A stretch of DNA of 56,719 nucleotides from Oscillospiraceae bacterium (GCA_017540565.1 JAFYAU010000050.1:1-56719), one strand, 5' to 3'; counted from the first letter of the stretch, positions 34,887 to 45,381 are shown. Made by a program: numbers and translations. Notes: generated by a model not told the origin, from the sequence alone.

Positions 34887-35899
34887 AAAAGATAAGAACG
34901 GAAGACGCCGTCGGTATGACGCTGTGTCATGACATCACCGCCATGCGTGACGGCTTCAAGGGGGCAGCGTTCCGGCGCGGCCACGTGATCGTCCCGGAGG
35001 ACATTCCGGCTCTGCTGGATCTCGGCAAGCGTACCGTCTTCATCTGGGAGGAGAACGCAGGCGAACTGCACGAGGAGGACTGCGCGCTGCGCATGGCAGC
35101 CATGGCTCCCGTGAAAGGCGCTCACTACGAGGGACCGTCGGAGGGAAAGGTCCTTCTGATTGCGGACACAGAAGGCATGTTCCGAGTGGATACGGATCTG
35201 CTGAGGCAGATCAACGGCATCGGAGACATCACGATCTCCACGATTCCGGATCATTACCCCGTCCGTCCCGGTCAGCGGCTGGCCAGCATGCGAATCGTCC
35301 CTCTGGTGACGAAGGAAGAACAGATCCTCAGGGCGGAAGCCCTCTGCGAGAGCAGGAAACTGCTGGACCTTCTGCCCTACCGGGTCAAAAAGGCCGGTGT
35401 CATCATTACCGGCTCCGAGGTGTATTCCGGGCGTATCCGGGACAAGTTCGAACCCGTCGTCCGGGCAAAACTGTCCTCCTATCACGATATCGTTCTTGGA
35501 GCGGCGATCTGTGACGACGATCTGTCCATGATTGAAGACGCCGCCAGAGCATTTCTGGAACAGGGCGCCGATCTGCTGATCTTCACGGGCGGGATGTCCG
35601 TAGATCCGGACGATCTGACTCCCAGCGCCATTCGCGGTCTGGGAGCGGAGATCGTGACCCACGGGCTGCCCTCCCAGCCGGGCAACATGACGCTCGTCGC
35701 CTATCTCGGCGACATTCCCGTCCTCGGTATTCCCGGCGCCGCCATCAGCAGGCCGACGACGATGTTCGACGTTCTGCTCCCCCAGATCCATACAGGCGTG
35801 AAACTGACAAAACCGGATCTGATCAATCTGGGAGACGGCGGCCTGTGCCAGTCGTGCTCCGAGTGCCACTTCCCCAACTGCACGTTCGGACGCTATTGA
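34883..35899 (+). CDS. Molybdopterin-binding protein with Cys-rich tail
   Basis: Protein of 338 residues with one MoCF-biosynthesis (MogA/MoeA-like) domain at about 170-300: VIITGSEVYSG, LLIFTGGMSVDPDDLTP, LPSQPGNM and VLGIPGAA. The N-terminal 165 residues have no clear relative, although the start KKIRTEDAVGMTLCHDITAM is typical of clostridial proteins beside MoeA. The last residues, CQSCSECHFPNC, form a possible metal or Fe-S site. Possibly a second insertase or a maturation factor for a specific enzyme. Translationally coupled to moeA. Confidence 0.85.
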   Translation: MKKIRTEDAVGMTLCHDITAMRDGFKGAAFRRGHVIVPEDIPALLDLGKRTVFIWEENAGELHEEDCALRMAAMAPVKGAHYEGPSEGKVLLIADTEGMFRVDTDLLRQINGIGDITISTIPDHYPVRPGQRLASMRIVPLVTKEEQILRAEALCESRKLLDLLPYRVKKAGVIITGSEVYSGRIRDKFEPVVRAKLSSYHDIVLGAAICDDDLSMIEDAARAFLEQGADLLIFTGGMSVDPDDLTPSAIRGLGAEIVTHGLPSQPGNMTLVAYLGDIPVLGIPGAAISRPTTMFDVLLPQIHTGVKLTKPDLINLGDGGLCQSCSECHFPNCTFGRY

Positions 35900-35984
35900 G
35901 CAAACCGGGCACGTCCCCTGCCTGCCGTTTTCGACGTGCATATCCGCCGCATTCCCCGGCAGGGCCTTCAAAGGAGGTGGCAGC

Positions 35985-36935
35985 TTGACCGACCGCTGCG
36001 GAAGAAATATCACATATCTGCGTCTTTCGGTGACGGAGCGCTGCAATCTGCGCTGCAGGTACTGCATGCCTGATGAGGGAATCTGCAAAAAACGCCACGA
36101 GGACATGCTCACGGAGGATGAAATGATCCGGGCGGTGGAAGCCGCGGCCTCTCTTGGCATATACAAGGTGAGGATCACCGGGGGCGAGCCTCTGATCAAG
36201 AAAAACGTGCTTTCCATCTGCGAGCGCACCGCTGCAGTCGACGGTATCCGGGAGGTATGCCTTACCACAAACGGCACACTGCTTCCGGAACTTGCCGTGC
36301 CTCTGAAAAATGCGGGCGTCGAACGTCTGAATATCAGTCTGGATACGCTGGATCCTGATAAATACGCCCGTATGACGCGCGGCGGCGTGCTTGACGACGC
36401 CCTGCGGGGCATCGAAGCCGCTCTCTCCGCGGGGTTTTCGAAGGTCAAGCTGAACGCCGTTCTCATCGGCGGCTTCAACGACGACGAGATCCCGGAACTG
36501 GCGGGACTGACCGTACGTTATCCTGTGGAGATGCGTTTTATTGAGCTCATGCCGATGACGGACGGCGCGTTCGGACCGGAGGCGTATCTCCCCTATTCCG
36601 TCGTTCTGGAGGCGCTCCCCTCTCTGGAGCCCCAGCCGGAGGACGGCGGCGTCGCCCGGCTGTACCGGCTGCCCGGAGGCCAGGGAAACGTCGGTCTGAT
36701 CTCCCCCGTCAGCGCGCATTTCTGCGCTTCCTGCAACCGCATGCGGCTTACGGCGGACGGGCGCCTGAAACCCTGCCTGCATTCGCCTTTGGAGTATCCC
36801 ATCAAGGGTCTGTCCAAAGAGGACATGATCCTGAAATTCAGGGAAGCCATTCTGGCCAAGCCGGCATGGCACGGCGAACTATCCGCCCGGCATCCCAGCG
36901 GAGCCGAGCGGAACATGAATCAGATTGGAGGATGA
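35985..36935 (+). CDS. moaA: GTP 3',8-cyclase MoaA (radical SAM)
   Basis: First step of molybdopterin synthesis from GTP. Protein of 316 residues with the radical-SAM cluster Cys20, Cys24, Cys27 (CNLRCRYC), the glycine-rich ITGGEPL near 66, and the second C-terminal [4Fe-4S] site CASCNRMR...LKPCLHS. Start TTG with AAAGGAGG seven bases upstream. An 85-base gap precedes it, with a 7-bp inverted repeat (CCCTGCC/GGCAGGG). Confidence 0.95.
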   Translation: MTDRCGRNITYLRLSVTERCNLRCRYCMPDEGICKKRHEDMLTEDEMIRAVEAAASLGIYKVRITGGEPLIKKNVLSICERTAAVDGIREVCLTTNGTLLPELAVPLKNAGVERLNISLDTLDPDKYARMTRGGVLDDALRGIEAALSAGFSKVKLNAVLIGGFNDDEIPELAGLTVRYPVEMRFIELMPMTDGAFGPEAYLPYSVVLEALPSLEPQPEDGGVARLYRLPGGQGNVGLISPVSAHFCASCNRMRLTADGRLKPCLHSPLEYPIKGLSKEDMILKFREAILAKPAWHGELSARHPSGAERNMNQIGG

Positions 36936-36940
36936 TGTCC

Positions 36941-37435
36941 ATGCAGAACGGAAACGATTTCACTCATTTTAACGATCATGGCAGGGCAAAAATGGTGGAT
37001 GTAGGGGAAAAACCCGTATCCTGCCGCCGCGCCGCCGCCTCGGCCCGTGTCCTGGTAAGCCGGGAGACCTTCGATTTGATTGCCTCCGGAGGCATGAAGA
37101 AGGGAGACGTTCTGACGGTGGCACAGATTGCCGGCGTAATGGGCGCCAAGCGCACACCCGATCTCATCCCCATGTGCCATCCCATCCCTTTGGCGGGGAT
37201 TGACCTGGAGCTAGATCTCAACGAGGCGGCCTGCAGCGTAGATATCAGGGCGGAGGTCTCCTGCTCCGGCAAGACGGGCGTGGAGATGGAGGCACTGACG
37301 GCTGCCGCGACAGCGGCGCTGACCGTCTACGACATGTGCAAGGCGGTACAGAAGGATATCGTCATCACGGACGTCATGCTGCTGGCAAAATCCGGCGGCG
37401 TGCACGGAGATTATACAAGGGAGGAAGAATCATGA
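36941..37435 (+). CDS. moaC: Cyclic pyranopterin monophosphate synthase MoaC
   Basis: Works with MoaA to give cyclic pyranopterin monophosphate. Protein of 164 residues with FNDHGRAKMVDVGEK, GAKRTPDLIPMCHPIPL, SGKTGVEMEALTA and the KSGG motif. Three in-frame ATG codons lie at 36932, 36935 and 36941; the last is best placed behind GGAGG. The 5' end touches moaA, and the 3' end shares ATGA with the next gene. Confidence 0.95.
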   Translation: MQNGNDFTHFNDHGRAKMVDVGEKPVSCRRAAASARVLVSRETFDLIASGGMKKGDVLTVAQIAGVMGAKRTPDLIPMCHPIPLAGIDLELDLNEAACSVDIRAEVSCSGKTGVEMEALTAAATAALTVYDMCKAVQKDIVITDVMLLAKSGGVHGDYTREEES

Positions 37436-38322
37436 GCTATACGGCAGCGGTCCTGACCATCAGCGACAAAGGAGCAAGTGGCGAGCGCATCGACACCAGC
37501 GGCCCAGCTGTCTGCGATCTTCTCCGAAATGAGGGGTATGAGATCGTCCATACGGCCGTCATTCCCGACGAGCGTGACCTGATCGCAGCGGAGCTGATCT
37601 CCTGCTGTGACGTGAAGAAAATCGGCCTTGTCGTCACTACTGGCGGCACCGGATTCTCTCCGCGGGACGTCACCCCGGAAGCGACCCTCTCCGTTATCGA
37701 GAGGGAAACGCCGGGTATTCCCGAAGCGATGCGGGCGGAGAGTCTCAGGATCACCCCCAAGGGCTGTCTCTCCCGTTCCCGCGCCGGAATCCGCGGCGCA
37801 TCCCTCATCGTGAACCTTCCCGGCAGTGAAAAAGCCGCAAGGGAGAACCTGCTGGCCGTCCTTCCCGCTCTGGACCACGGCATGGAGATGCTGAACTCTG
37901 CCGGGTCGGCAGACTGCGCCGCCCCGTCCGTGAAGAAAACGCCCCCCTCTCTGGATGTCTGGCTCAAGGAGGCCAAGGCCGACCCGGTAGCCGCGGACTG
38001 CGGCATGTTCCTGACACATAACGGCACGGTACGCCGTACGGCAAGAGCGCTGGTACGAAACGGGGATGAATCCGCTCCCGCAGTGACCGGTCTGCTTTTT
38101 GACTACGACGAGGCGGGAGTGCAGGCCGCTGTGGACGAGGCCATGACTATGGAAGGTATCCGGTACGTGCGTGTATGGCTGAACCGGGGAACGCTCGCCG
38201 TGGATGACGACATCATGTTCGTTCTCGTAGGCGGTGACATCCGTCCCCGTGTCATCTCTGCTCTGGACCACCTGGTGGCGCGCATCAAGACCGACTGCGT
38301 AACGGAAAAGGAGCTGTACTGA
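37432..38322 (+). CDS. MogA/MoaB-type domain fused to a MoaE-like domain
   Basis: Protein of 296 residues in two parts. Residues about 1-165 form a molybdopterin adenylyltransferase domain (VLTISDKGASGERIDTSGP, VTTGGTGFSPRDVTPEA, SRAGIRGASLIVNLPGS). Residues about 185-296 look like MoaE, the large subunit of molybdopterin synthase (GTVRRTAR, a central helix, VRVWLNRGTLAVDDDIMFVLVGGDIRPRVISAL split by short gaps). The usual C-terminal WKKE of MoaE is not present; it ends TEKELY. No moaD is in the cluster. The MoaE part may be degenerate or regulatory. Confidence 0.82.
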   Translation: MSYTAAVLTISDKGASGERIDTSGPAVCDLLRNEGYEIVHTAVIPDERDLIAAELISCCDVKKIGLVVTTGGTGFSPRDVTPEATLSVIERETPGIPEAMRAESLRITPKGCLSRSRAGIRGASLIVNLPGSEKAARENLLAVLPALDHGMEMLNSAGSADCAAPSVKKTPPSLDVWLKEAKADPVAADCGMFLTHNGTVRRTARALVRNGDESAPAVTGLLFDYDEAGVQAAVDEAMTMEGIRYVRVWLNRGTLAVDDDIMFVLVGGDIRPRVISALDHLVARIKTDCVTEKELY

Positions 38323-38587
38323 TCCGCTTGTATTTCACGGTGCCTTCTCTGGCAGTGAGGACAATAACGCTTATCCTCTATCGGACTTTTTTCCTTATGA
38401 ACATCGGGTCCTGCCGAAAACAACAGCAACATTAAAAACTCTTAGAATAAACAGCAGTAACCAGAATAGAGCCCTCACCGATTGCATGCTTGGCAGGGCT
38501 CCGAAGGAGCAGGCCAAAAGGTCATTACCTGAATGGAGGTTTTATCTGGATTTCCTTTAAAGATAAATGGTTAAGAGTAACCATAAC
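38323..38587. other. Intergenic stretch after the molybdenum cluster
   Basis: About 265 bases between the fusion gene and the groEL terminator. A weak hairpin (GAGG...CCTC) near 38357-38378 followed by TTTTTT may end the molybdenum operon. A 7-bp inverted repeat (GAGCCCT/AGGGCTC) lies near 38468-38500. No gene seen. Confidence 0.4.
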
Positions 38588-38591
38588 AAAA

Positions 38592-40342
<1,751 letters not shown>

Positions 40343-40352
40343 TTACCTCCTG

Positions 40353-40711
<359 letters not shown>

Positions 40712-40722
40712 CCACTGGACAT

Positions 40723-40751
40723 ATAATAGTGCATATCCTTCTGTGATGCAA
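40723..40751 (-). promoter_or_regulatory. Promoter of groES-groEL
   Basis: Minus strand: -35 TTGCAT (40746-40751), 17-base spacer, -10 TATTAT (40723-40728). CIRCE lies immediately downstream. Confidence 0.8.
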
Positions 40752-40814
40752 GCCTTTTTTTCAGTTTTTTACATTTTTTTCATAAGTTCCCGCCGCATTT
40801 TCCGCTGGGCCGGA

Positions 40815-41924
40815 TCAGTAATACATGAACAGATCGCATTTGATCATGCCGTTGTACAGTTTTCTCTTTTTCGTGGCGTTCCTTCCGAACGTCCGCTCGA
40901 ATTCCGTATGGGAGGACAGTATATACAGTTTCCATCCGTCCAGCGTCCGGTACGCTTTCCCGAAGGCACGGTATACCTCCTCCGCCTCCCGTTTTTCCAT
41001 GACTCTTTCACCGTACGGAGGATTGCAGACGATCAGGCCGCCCGGTTCCTTCCGTCGGAAGGCGGCCGCTTCCGCGGTCTCGAAACGGATATGTTCCTGC
41101 ACGCCGGCACGTCTGGCGTTTTCCCTGGCAACGGCGATGCAGGCGGGATCGATATCCCCTCCCCAGATGTCGTAGGTCCCGTGATACTCGCAGTCCCTCG
41201 CCTCCTCACGCACGGAATCCCAGACGCTCCGGTCCGGCCAGTTCCAGTCCATGGCGTCGAATCGGCGGCCCAGTCCGGGAGCGCGGTTCAGCGCAGCGAG
41301 CGCCGCCTCGATCGGAATCGTTCCGGATCCGCAGAACGGATCGCAGAAGGACTCCTTTCCGCGATACCGTGCCAGACGCACCATGGCCGCCGCCAGCGTC
41401 TCACGCAGCGGAGCAGCGTTCCCGACGGGACGGTAGCCTCTCTTATGCAGGCCGGAACCGCTGGAGTCAAGGTACAGCGTCGCCGTATCGTTCATGATGG
41501 CGAAGCGGATCTGGTACTTGGCTCCGGTCTCCTTCATCCATTCCGTCCGGTACTTCGCCTTCAGGCGTTCCGCCGCCGCCTTCTTGATGATACGCTGGCA
41601 GTCGGGAACGGAATGCAGGGCGGAATTCAGGCTGTACCCCTTCACCGGGAATGCCCCGTCCATCGGGATGTAGTCCTCCCAGTTCATTCCTTTTACGCCT
41701 TCGAACAGTTCGTCGAAGCTCCTGGCGCGGGTCTGTCCGACCGTCACAAGCACTCTCTCTCCCGTCCGGAGCCATATATTGGCGCGGGCAAGATCCCTCT
41801 CGCTTCCCTCAAACAACACCCTGCCGTTCTCGGCCTGTACCTGCTGCATATCCAGACGGCGCAGTTCGTCCGCCGCCAGCCCTTCCAGTCCGAACAGACA
41901 GGGGACACTCATTTTCAGTTTCAT
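40815..41924 (-). CDS. THUMP-domain class I SAM-dependent RNA methyltransferase (YpsC/RlmL-like)
   Basis: Protein of 369 residues, probably modifying a guanine N2 in rRNA. The N-terminal THUMP-type RNA-binding domain is followed by a Rossmann methyltransferase domain with CDPFCGSGTIPIEAA near 190, GGDIDPACIAVARENA near 245 and the catalytic NPPYGER near 284. ATG at 41924 with GGAGGAG; the frame beyond it overlaps the promoter and is not coding. Single gene with its own promoter. Confidence 0.92.
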   Translation of the reverse strand: MKLKMSVPCLFGLEGLAADELRRLDMQQVQAENGRVLFEGSERDLARANIWLRTGERVLVTVGQTRARSFDELFEGVKGMNWEDYIPMDGAFPVKGYSLNSALHSVPDCQRIIKKAAAERLKAKYRTEWMKETGAKYQIRFAIMNDTATLYLDSSGSGLHKRGYRPVGNAAPLRETLAAAMVRLARYRGKESFCDPFCGSGTIPIEAALAALNRAPGLGRRFDAMDWNWPDRSVWDSVREEARDCEYHGTYDIWGGDIDPACIAVARENARRAGVQEHIRFETAEAAAFRRKEPGGLIVCNPPYGERVMEKREAEEVYRAFGKAYRTLDGWKLYILSSHTEFERTFGRNATKKRKLYNGMIKCDLFMYY

Positions 41925-41951
41925 CTGATCTCCTCCGGCATATTCCGGGAA

Positions 41952-41980
41952 TTGACAAACCCGTGCTTTTCGTGTATGGT
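41952..41980 (+). promoter_or_regulatory. Promoter of tRNA-Ser
   Basis: -35 TTGACA (41952-41957), 17-base spacer, -10 TATGGT (41975-41980). It overlaps the leader of the divergent methyltransferase gene. Confidence 0.6.
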
Positions 41981-42001
41981 ATGGTATGCTCACCGGGTAC
42001 T

Positions 42002-42030
42002 ATTGTACCCTGTTTCAGCAGATTTCTCAA
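42002..42030 (-). promoter_or_regulatory. Promoter of the THUMP methyltransferase gene
   Basis: Minus strand: -35 TTGAGA (42025-42030), 17-base spacer, -10 TACAAT (42002-42007). Confidence 0.65.
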
Positions 42031-42048
42031 CACCGTCGAATCATATAC

Positions 42049-42137
42049 GGAAGCGTATCGAAGTGGTCATAACGGGCCTGACTCGAAATCAGGTAGTCCT
42101 CACGGGCTCGTGGGTTCGAATCCCACCGCTTCCGCCA
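42049..42137 (+). tRNA. tRNA-Ser (anticodon CGA, reads UCG)
   Basis: Acceptor stem GGAAGCG / CGCTTCC, discriminator G and an encoded CCA end. The anticodon stem CCTGA/TCAGG encloses CTCGAAA, giving anticodon CGA. A long variable arm (class II) and the T loop GGTTCGAATCC confirm serine identity. A terminator follows at once. Confidence 0.97.
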
Positions 42138-42138
42138 G

Positions 42139-42177
42139 AAAAGGATTGCTATCTTTACAAAGGCAGCAATCCTTTTT
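42139..42177 (+). terminator. Terminator after tRNA-Ser
   Basis: GGATTGCT (42143-42150) pairs with AGCAATCC (42165-42172), with flanking A and T tracts. Confidence 0.85.
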
Positions 42178-42214
42178 CTATTTCTTCGACAACAGCAATT
42201 AATATTATTCCTGA

Positions 42215-42243
42215 TTGATTATTGATGCATTTGCATGTATAAT
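42215..42243 (+). promoter_or_regulatory. Promoter of the GNAT-beta-lactamase gene
   Basis: -35 TTGATT (42215-42220), 17-base spacer, -10 TATAAT (42238-42243). It starts a leader of about 250 nt. Confidence 0.65.
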
Positions 42244-42275
42244 ACAGTAGAACTCAATGAAAGGTGCGTACACCA

Positions 42276-42296
42276 ATGATTATTACTATCGCCTGA
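42276..42296 (+). CDS. Possible leader peptide (MIITIA)
   Basis: A six-codon ORF with AAAGGTG about ten bases upstream, in the leader of the GNAT-beta-lactamase gene and just before two terminators. Its last codon and stop contain CGCCT, which can pair with the left arm of the first terminator. Its existence as a translated ORF is inference. Confidence 0.4.
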   Translation: MIITIA

Positions 42297-42308
42297 AAAC
42301 TGAACAGA

Positions 42309-42358
42309 GGCGCAGACCACAGGGGGCAGCATACCCCTTGATTGAGTGCGCCGTTTTT
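42309..42358 (+). terminator. Leader terminator 1 (attenuator candidate)
   Basis: Outer stem GGCGCA (42309-42314) with TGCGCC (42347-42352), an inner AGGGG/CCCCT stem, then GTTTTT. The competing pairing is CGCCT (42290-42294) with AGGCG (42308-42312). Confidence 0.65.
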
Positions 42359-42379
42359 GGGTAACTTCTGATAGTGGGA

Positions 42380-42425
42380 ACCGCAGGATGCAGCCACAAC
42401 GGGAGCTGCTTCGCTGCGGTATTTT
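42380..42425 (+). terminator. Leader terminator 2 (attenuator candidate)
   Basis: ACCGCA (42380-42385) pairs with TGCGGT (42415-42420), with inner GCAGC/GCTGC, followed by ATTTTT. It lies about 75 bases before the start codon of the next gene. Confidence 0.65.
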
Positions 42426-42501
42426 TGCGCCCTTTTTCAGAACCCAACATATTATTGGAGCAATTCATACCAAATCATATAATCAAGGAGAAAAGCAACT
42501 C

Positions 42502-43992
42502 ATGATAATAAAACTGGAACCTGTCAATGATAACAACAGGGATGCGGTCCTGGCCCTTTCCGTGCGGGAGGATCAGCCGTTCATCGCAACAAATGAAGCT
42601 TCGCTGCGGGAGGCGGAAGAGGCGAATGCGGAGCAGCCCGGCATGGCCCGGCCCTTTGCGATCTATGCGGATGAGAAACTGGTGGGCTTCTGTATGTTCG
42701 CATTCAATCCCGAGGAAGAGGATGAGGACGACCGCTACTGGATCTGGCGCTTCATGATCGACCGGAATGAACAGGGCAAAGGCTACGGCCAGGCCGCCCT
42801 TCAGGAGATCATTCAATATTTCAAAGAAAACGGTGCCGACCGGCTCTTCCTGTCCACCGGGCCGGAGAACAAGACGGGCCTGCACGTCTATCATAAAGCC
42901 GGCTTCCGGGAGACCGGGATTATCGATTGCCATGAGGCTGTGCTGATGAGGATGCTCAAAGGCCCCAGCCGGATCGTCAAAAACGTCTTTGGCGTCGATG
43001 TGGATAAGGCCATGCGCATCAGGGGCAGGAAGGGCTACGGCGTCAGTATTGCCGTCTCTCACGGAGACGGTGAACTCCTCACCTACTGTGCCGGCAGCGG
43101 ACGCTACGGCGAGGACTTCCCGGTGAATCCGGATATGCTGTTCCAGGCGGGCTCCGTCAGCAAGCCCATGTTCGCGCTGACCCTCCTGCGCTATGCGGAC
43201 AAGGGACTCATCGACGTTGACGCGGATATCTCGGGCATCGTGCCGGAATTCGTCAAAAAAGGGCCGGTGACCTTCGCCGCTCTGCTCAGCCACACGGCGG
43301 GGTACAACCTGCACGGTTTCCCGGGCTATCCGGCAAACCACGAACCGCTTTCTCTGGAGGATGTGCTGAACGGCAGGGGCGTCACGCCGAAGCTCAGAAG
43401 GATCCGCCCTTATGGAAAACAGCATATGTACTCCGGCGGCGGCATCACCCTGGCCGAGCTCGCATTTACACGCATTACGGGGACCACGCTCCGCGAGGCT
43501 TTCCAGAAGGAGGTCGCCGAACCTCTCGGTCTGAAACGCACCGGCTTTTTCCAGCCGCTTGACGAAGACCTTGTCGCCAACGCCGCATTCGGCTTCAGGC
43601 TGGCACAGAAGGAGGACCCTGCCCACGGATATCACTACTATCCCGAGCACGCCGCTGCCGGCCTGTGGACGACGCCGACGGAACTCTGCAGGATAGGCAT
43701 CGCCCTTTCCAGGAGCTATCGCAGGGGCGGCTTCCTCAAAAAGAAGACCGCGCGGCGCATGATGACGCCTGTCATGGATGACTACGGCCTCTGCCTAGAC
43801 GTCTGGGAATCGGAAGCGCGCAAAGACAGCGTTGCCGGCCATACCGGGGAAAACTGGGGCTTTCTGACCAGCTGGGTCTTTTCCCGCAGGAAAGACATCT
43901 GCGTTGCCGTAATGTACAACAACGTCACTGAAGCGGCCGACGAGTCGATGAACGACATCGCCTGCGAGATTTACAAAAACGCGAAAGACTAA
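42502..43992 (+). CDS. GNAT acetyltransferase fused to a serine beta-lactamase-fold domain
   Basis: Protein of 496 residues. About 1-150 is a GNAT domain with the acetyl-CoA loop RNEQGKGYG near 90-98. About 160-496 is a class C beta-lactamase/penicillin-binding fold with Ser218-Val-Ser-Lys221, Tyr310 (YSG instead of YxN) and His447-Thr-Gly. No signal peptide is seen, so both activities would be cytoplasmic. That is unusual for a beta-lactamase and favours an esterase, peptidase or amidase role on a small molecule. The frame is open further upstream; the ATG with AAGGAG is chosen. A related single-domain protein follows after 15 bases. Confidence 0.87.
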   Translation: MIIKLEPVNDNNRDAVLALSVREDQPFIATNEASLREAEEANAEQPGMARPFAIYADEKLVGFCMFAFNPEEEDEDDRYWIWRFMIDRNEQGKGYGQAALQEIIQYFKENGADRLFLSTGPENKTGLHVYHKAGFRETGIIDCHEAVLMRMLKGPSRIVKNVFGVDVDKAMRIRGRKGYGVSIAVSHGDGELLTYCAGSGRYGEDFPVNPDMLFQAGSVSKPMFALTLLRYADKGLIDVDADISGIVPEFVKKGPVTFAALLSHTAGYNLHGFPGYPANHEPLSLEDVLNGRGVTPKLRRIRPYGKQHMYSGGGITLAELAFTRITGTTLREAFQKEVAEPLGLKRTGFFQPLDEDLVANAAFGFRLAQKEDPAHGYHYYPEHAAAGLWTTPTELCRIGIALSRSYRRGGFLKKKTARRMMTPVMDDYGLCLDVWESEARKDSVAGHTGENWGFLTSWVFSRRKDICVAVMYNNVTEAADESMNDIACEIYKNAKD

Positions 43993-44007
43993 AGGAGAAA
44001 CACACTG

Positions 44008-45381
44008 ATGGATAAAAATACCATGATGCATAATCTTGCCCGTGAACTGAACGAAAAGGACGGTTTCAACGGGGCATGGCTCTACGCCGAAAAGGGCGCG
44101 ATCGTGTCCAAGGGCGTTCTCGGCTTCCGGGATCCCGAAAACACGCTCCCGATCACGGAGGACACGGTCTTCCAGCTGGCTTCGGTCAGCAAGACCTTCA
44201 CGTCGGCGGCGGTCATGCTGCTGGTCCGGGAGGGAAAGTTGCATCCGGAGGACGAGATCGTGAAGTTCTTCCCTGAGATCCCGTATCCCGGCGTAACGGT
44301 CCGGCACCTGCTGACCCACACCAGCGGCATTCCTGATTACTTTGACGACGCGGACTGGTTCATCAGGATCTGGAAGGAAGAAAAGCGGGTGCCCGGCAAC
44401 GACGAGATCCTGCGCTTCCTCTGCGAGACAAAGGCAAAGCCGTACTTCGCCCCCGGGGAAGGCCTGCATTACTCCAACACCGGCTTCAACCTGCTGGCGC
44501 TGCTGGTGGAAAGGCTCTCCGGCGTCCCCTATGAAGAGTTCCTGCAGAAGAACATCTTCGAGCCTTCCGGGATGAGTTCCACCTGCTGCTGCCACATCCG
44601 CAGGGACGGCGTTCCTTTCGAGAAGTATGCCCAGGCGTCGGTGTTCGAAGACGGCAGATGTGTGGCCGATGTGGATTCCGCCGAGGACGGCGACGTGACA
44701 GCCTTTGACGGACTGAACGGCGACGACTACGTGTATACCACCATCTGCGATATGCTCCGCTGGGACAGGGCGCTCCGTGAAGGCAGGGTGCTTACCCTGG
44801 AAGAGCAGAAGCTCATGTACACTCCCGGGAAGCTGAACAGCGGCGAGGACGCCGTATACGATGAGGAGGACGGGCTGGGCTACGGATTCGGATGGGCCGT
44901 CGGCCGTGACGAGGAGCTCGGGCTCGTCGTCAGCCACAGCGGCGGCATGCCGGGCGTGGCCACCTGGTTCGAACGCTTCATCGACGCGGACAGGGTCCTT
45001 GTGATTCTCAGCAACAGGGACTACAGGGACGTCCGGGCATATCTGGGCTACTGGGACGGCATGGAAGAGGTCGCAAGGGACAAGAAGCCCGGGCCCATCG
45101 TCTGCATCGAGGATATCGCGGTCAGGGATCCCGACAAGTCGAATTGGGAGAGTTTCTGCGGCAAATACGAGCATCCCGGAGACGCCGATTTCATCATCGA
45201 CGAGGTGTTTATGAAGAACGGTGATCTGTGGTCCAGCGCCATAGACGACGATGGGGACGAGATTACCTTCCGGCTGTACCCCCTCGGTGAGAACGAGTTC
45301 GGCCGCAAGGGCGGCCTGGTCAAGATCGTTTTCGGCGATGGATGCCTTGCCGTTAACGGGCTCACCTGCAAAAAACTGTAA
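44008..45381 (+). CDS. Serine beta-lactamase-fold hydrolase (class C / AmpH-like)
   Basis: Protein of 457 residues with the full triad of motifs: Ser59-Val-Ser-Lys62, Tyr155-Ser-Asn and His310-Ser-Gly. A further C-terminal domain (about 375-457) has a beta-rich, Asp-rich pattern as in other family members. No signal peptide. Only 15 bases after the GNAT fusion gene, so cotranscribed under the same leader. Whether it cleaves beta-lactams or another ester or amide is not decided by sequence. Confidence 0.87.
   Translation: MDKNTMMHNLARELNEKDGFNGAWLYAEKGAIVSKGVLGFRDPENTLPITEDTVFQLASVSKTFTSAAVMLLVREGKLHPEDEIVKFFPEIPYPGVTVRHLLTHTSGIPDYFDDADWFIRIWKEEKRVPGNDEILRFLCETKAKPYFAPGEGLHYSNTGFNLLALLVERLSGVPYEEFLQKNIFEPSGMSSTCCCHIRRDGVPFEKYAQASVFEDGRCVADVDSAEDGDVTAFDGLNGDDYVYTTICDMLRWDRALREGRVLTLEEQKLMYTPGKLNSGEDAVYDEEDGLGYGFGWAVGRDEELGLVVSHSGGMPGVATWFERFIDADRVLVILSNRDYRDVRAYLGYWDGMEEVARDKKPGPIVCIEDIAVRDPDKSNWESFCGKYEHPGDADFIIDEVFMKNGDLWSSAIDDDGDEITFRLYPLGENEFGRKGGLVKIVFGDGCLAVNGLTCKKL

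Noticed and set aside
38494..38530. Glycine-riboswitch-like string (CCGAAGGAGCA followed by GGCCAAAAGG)
   Set aside because: The conserved middle part of the aptamer is missing, no plus-strand gene follows, and the match can be explained by a small GCTCC/GGAGC hairpin.
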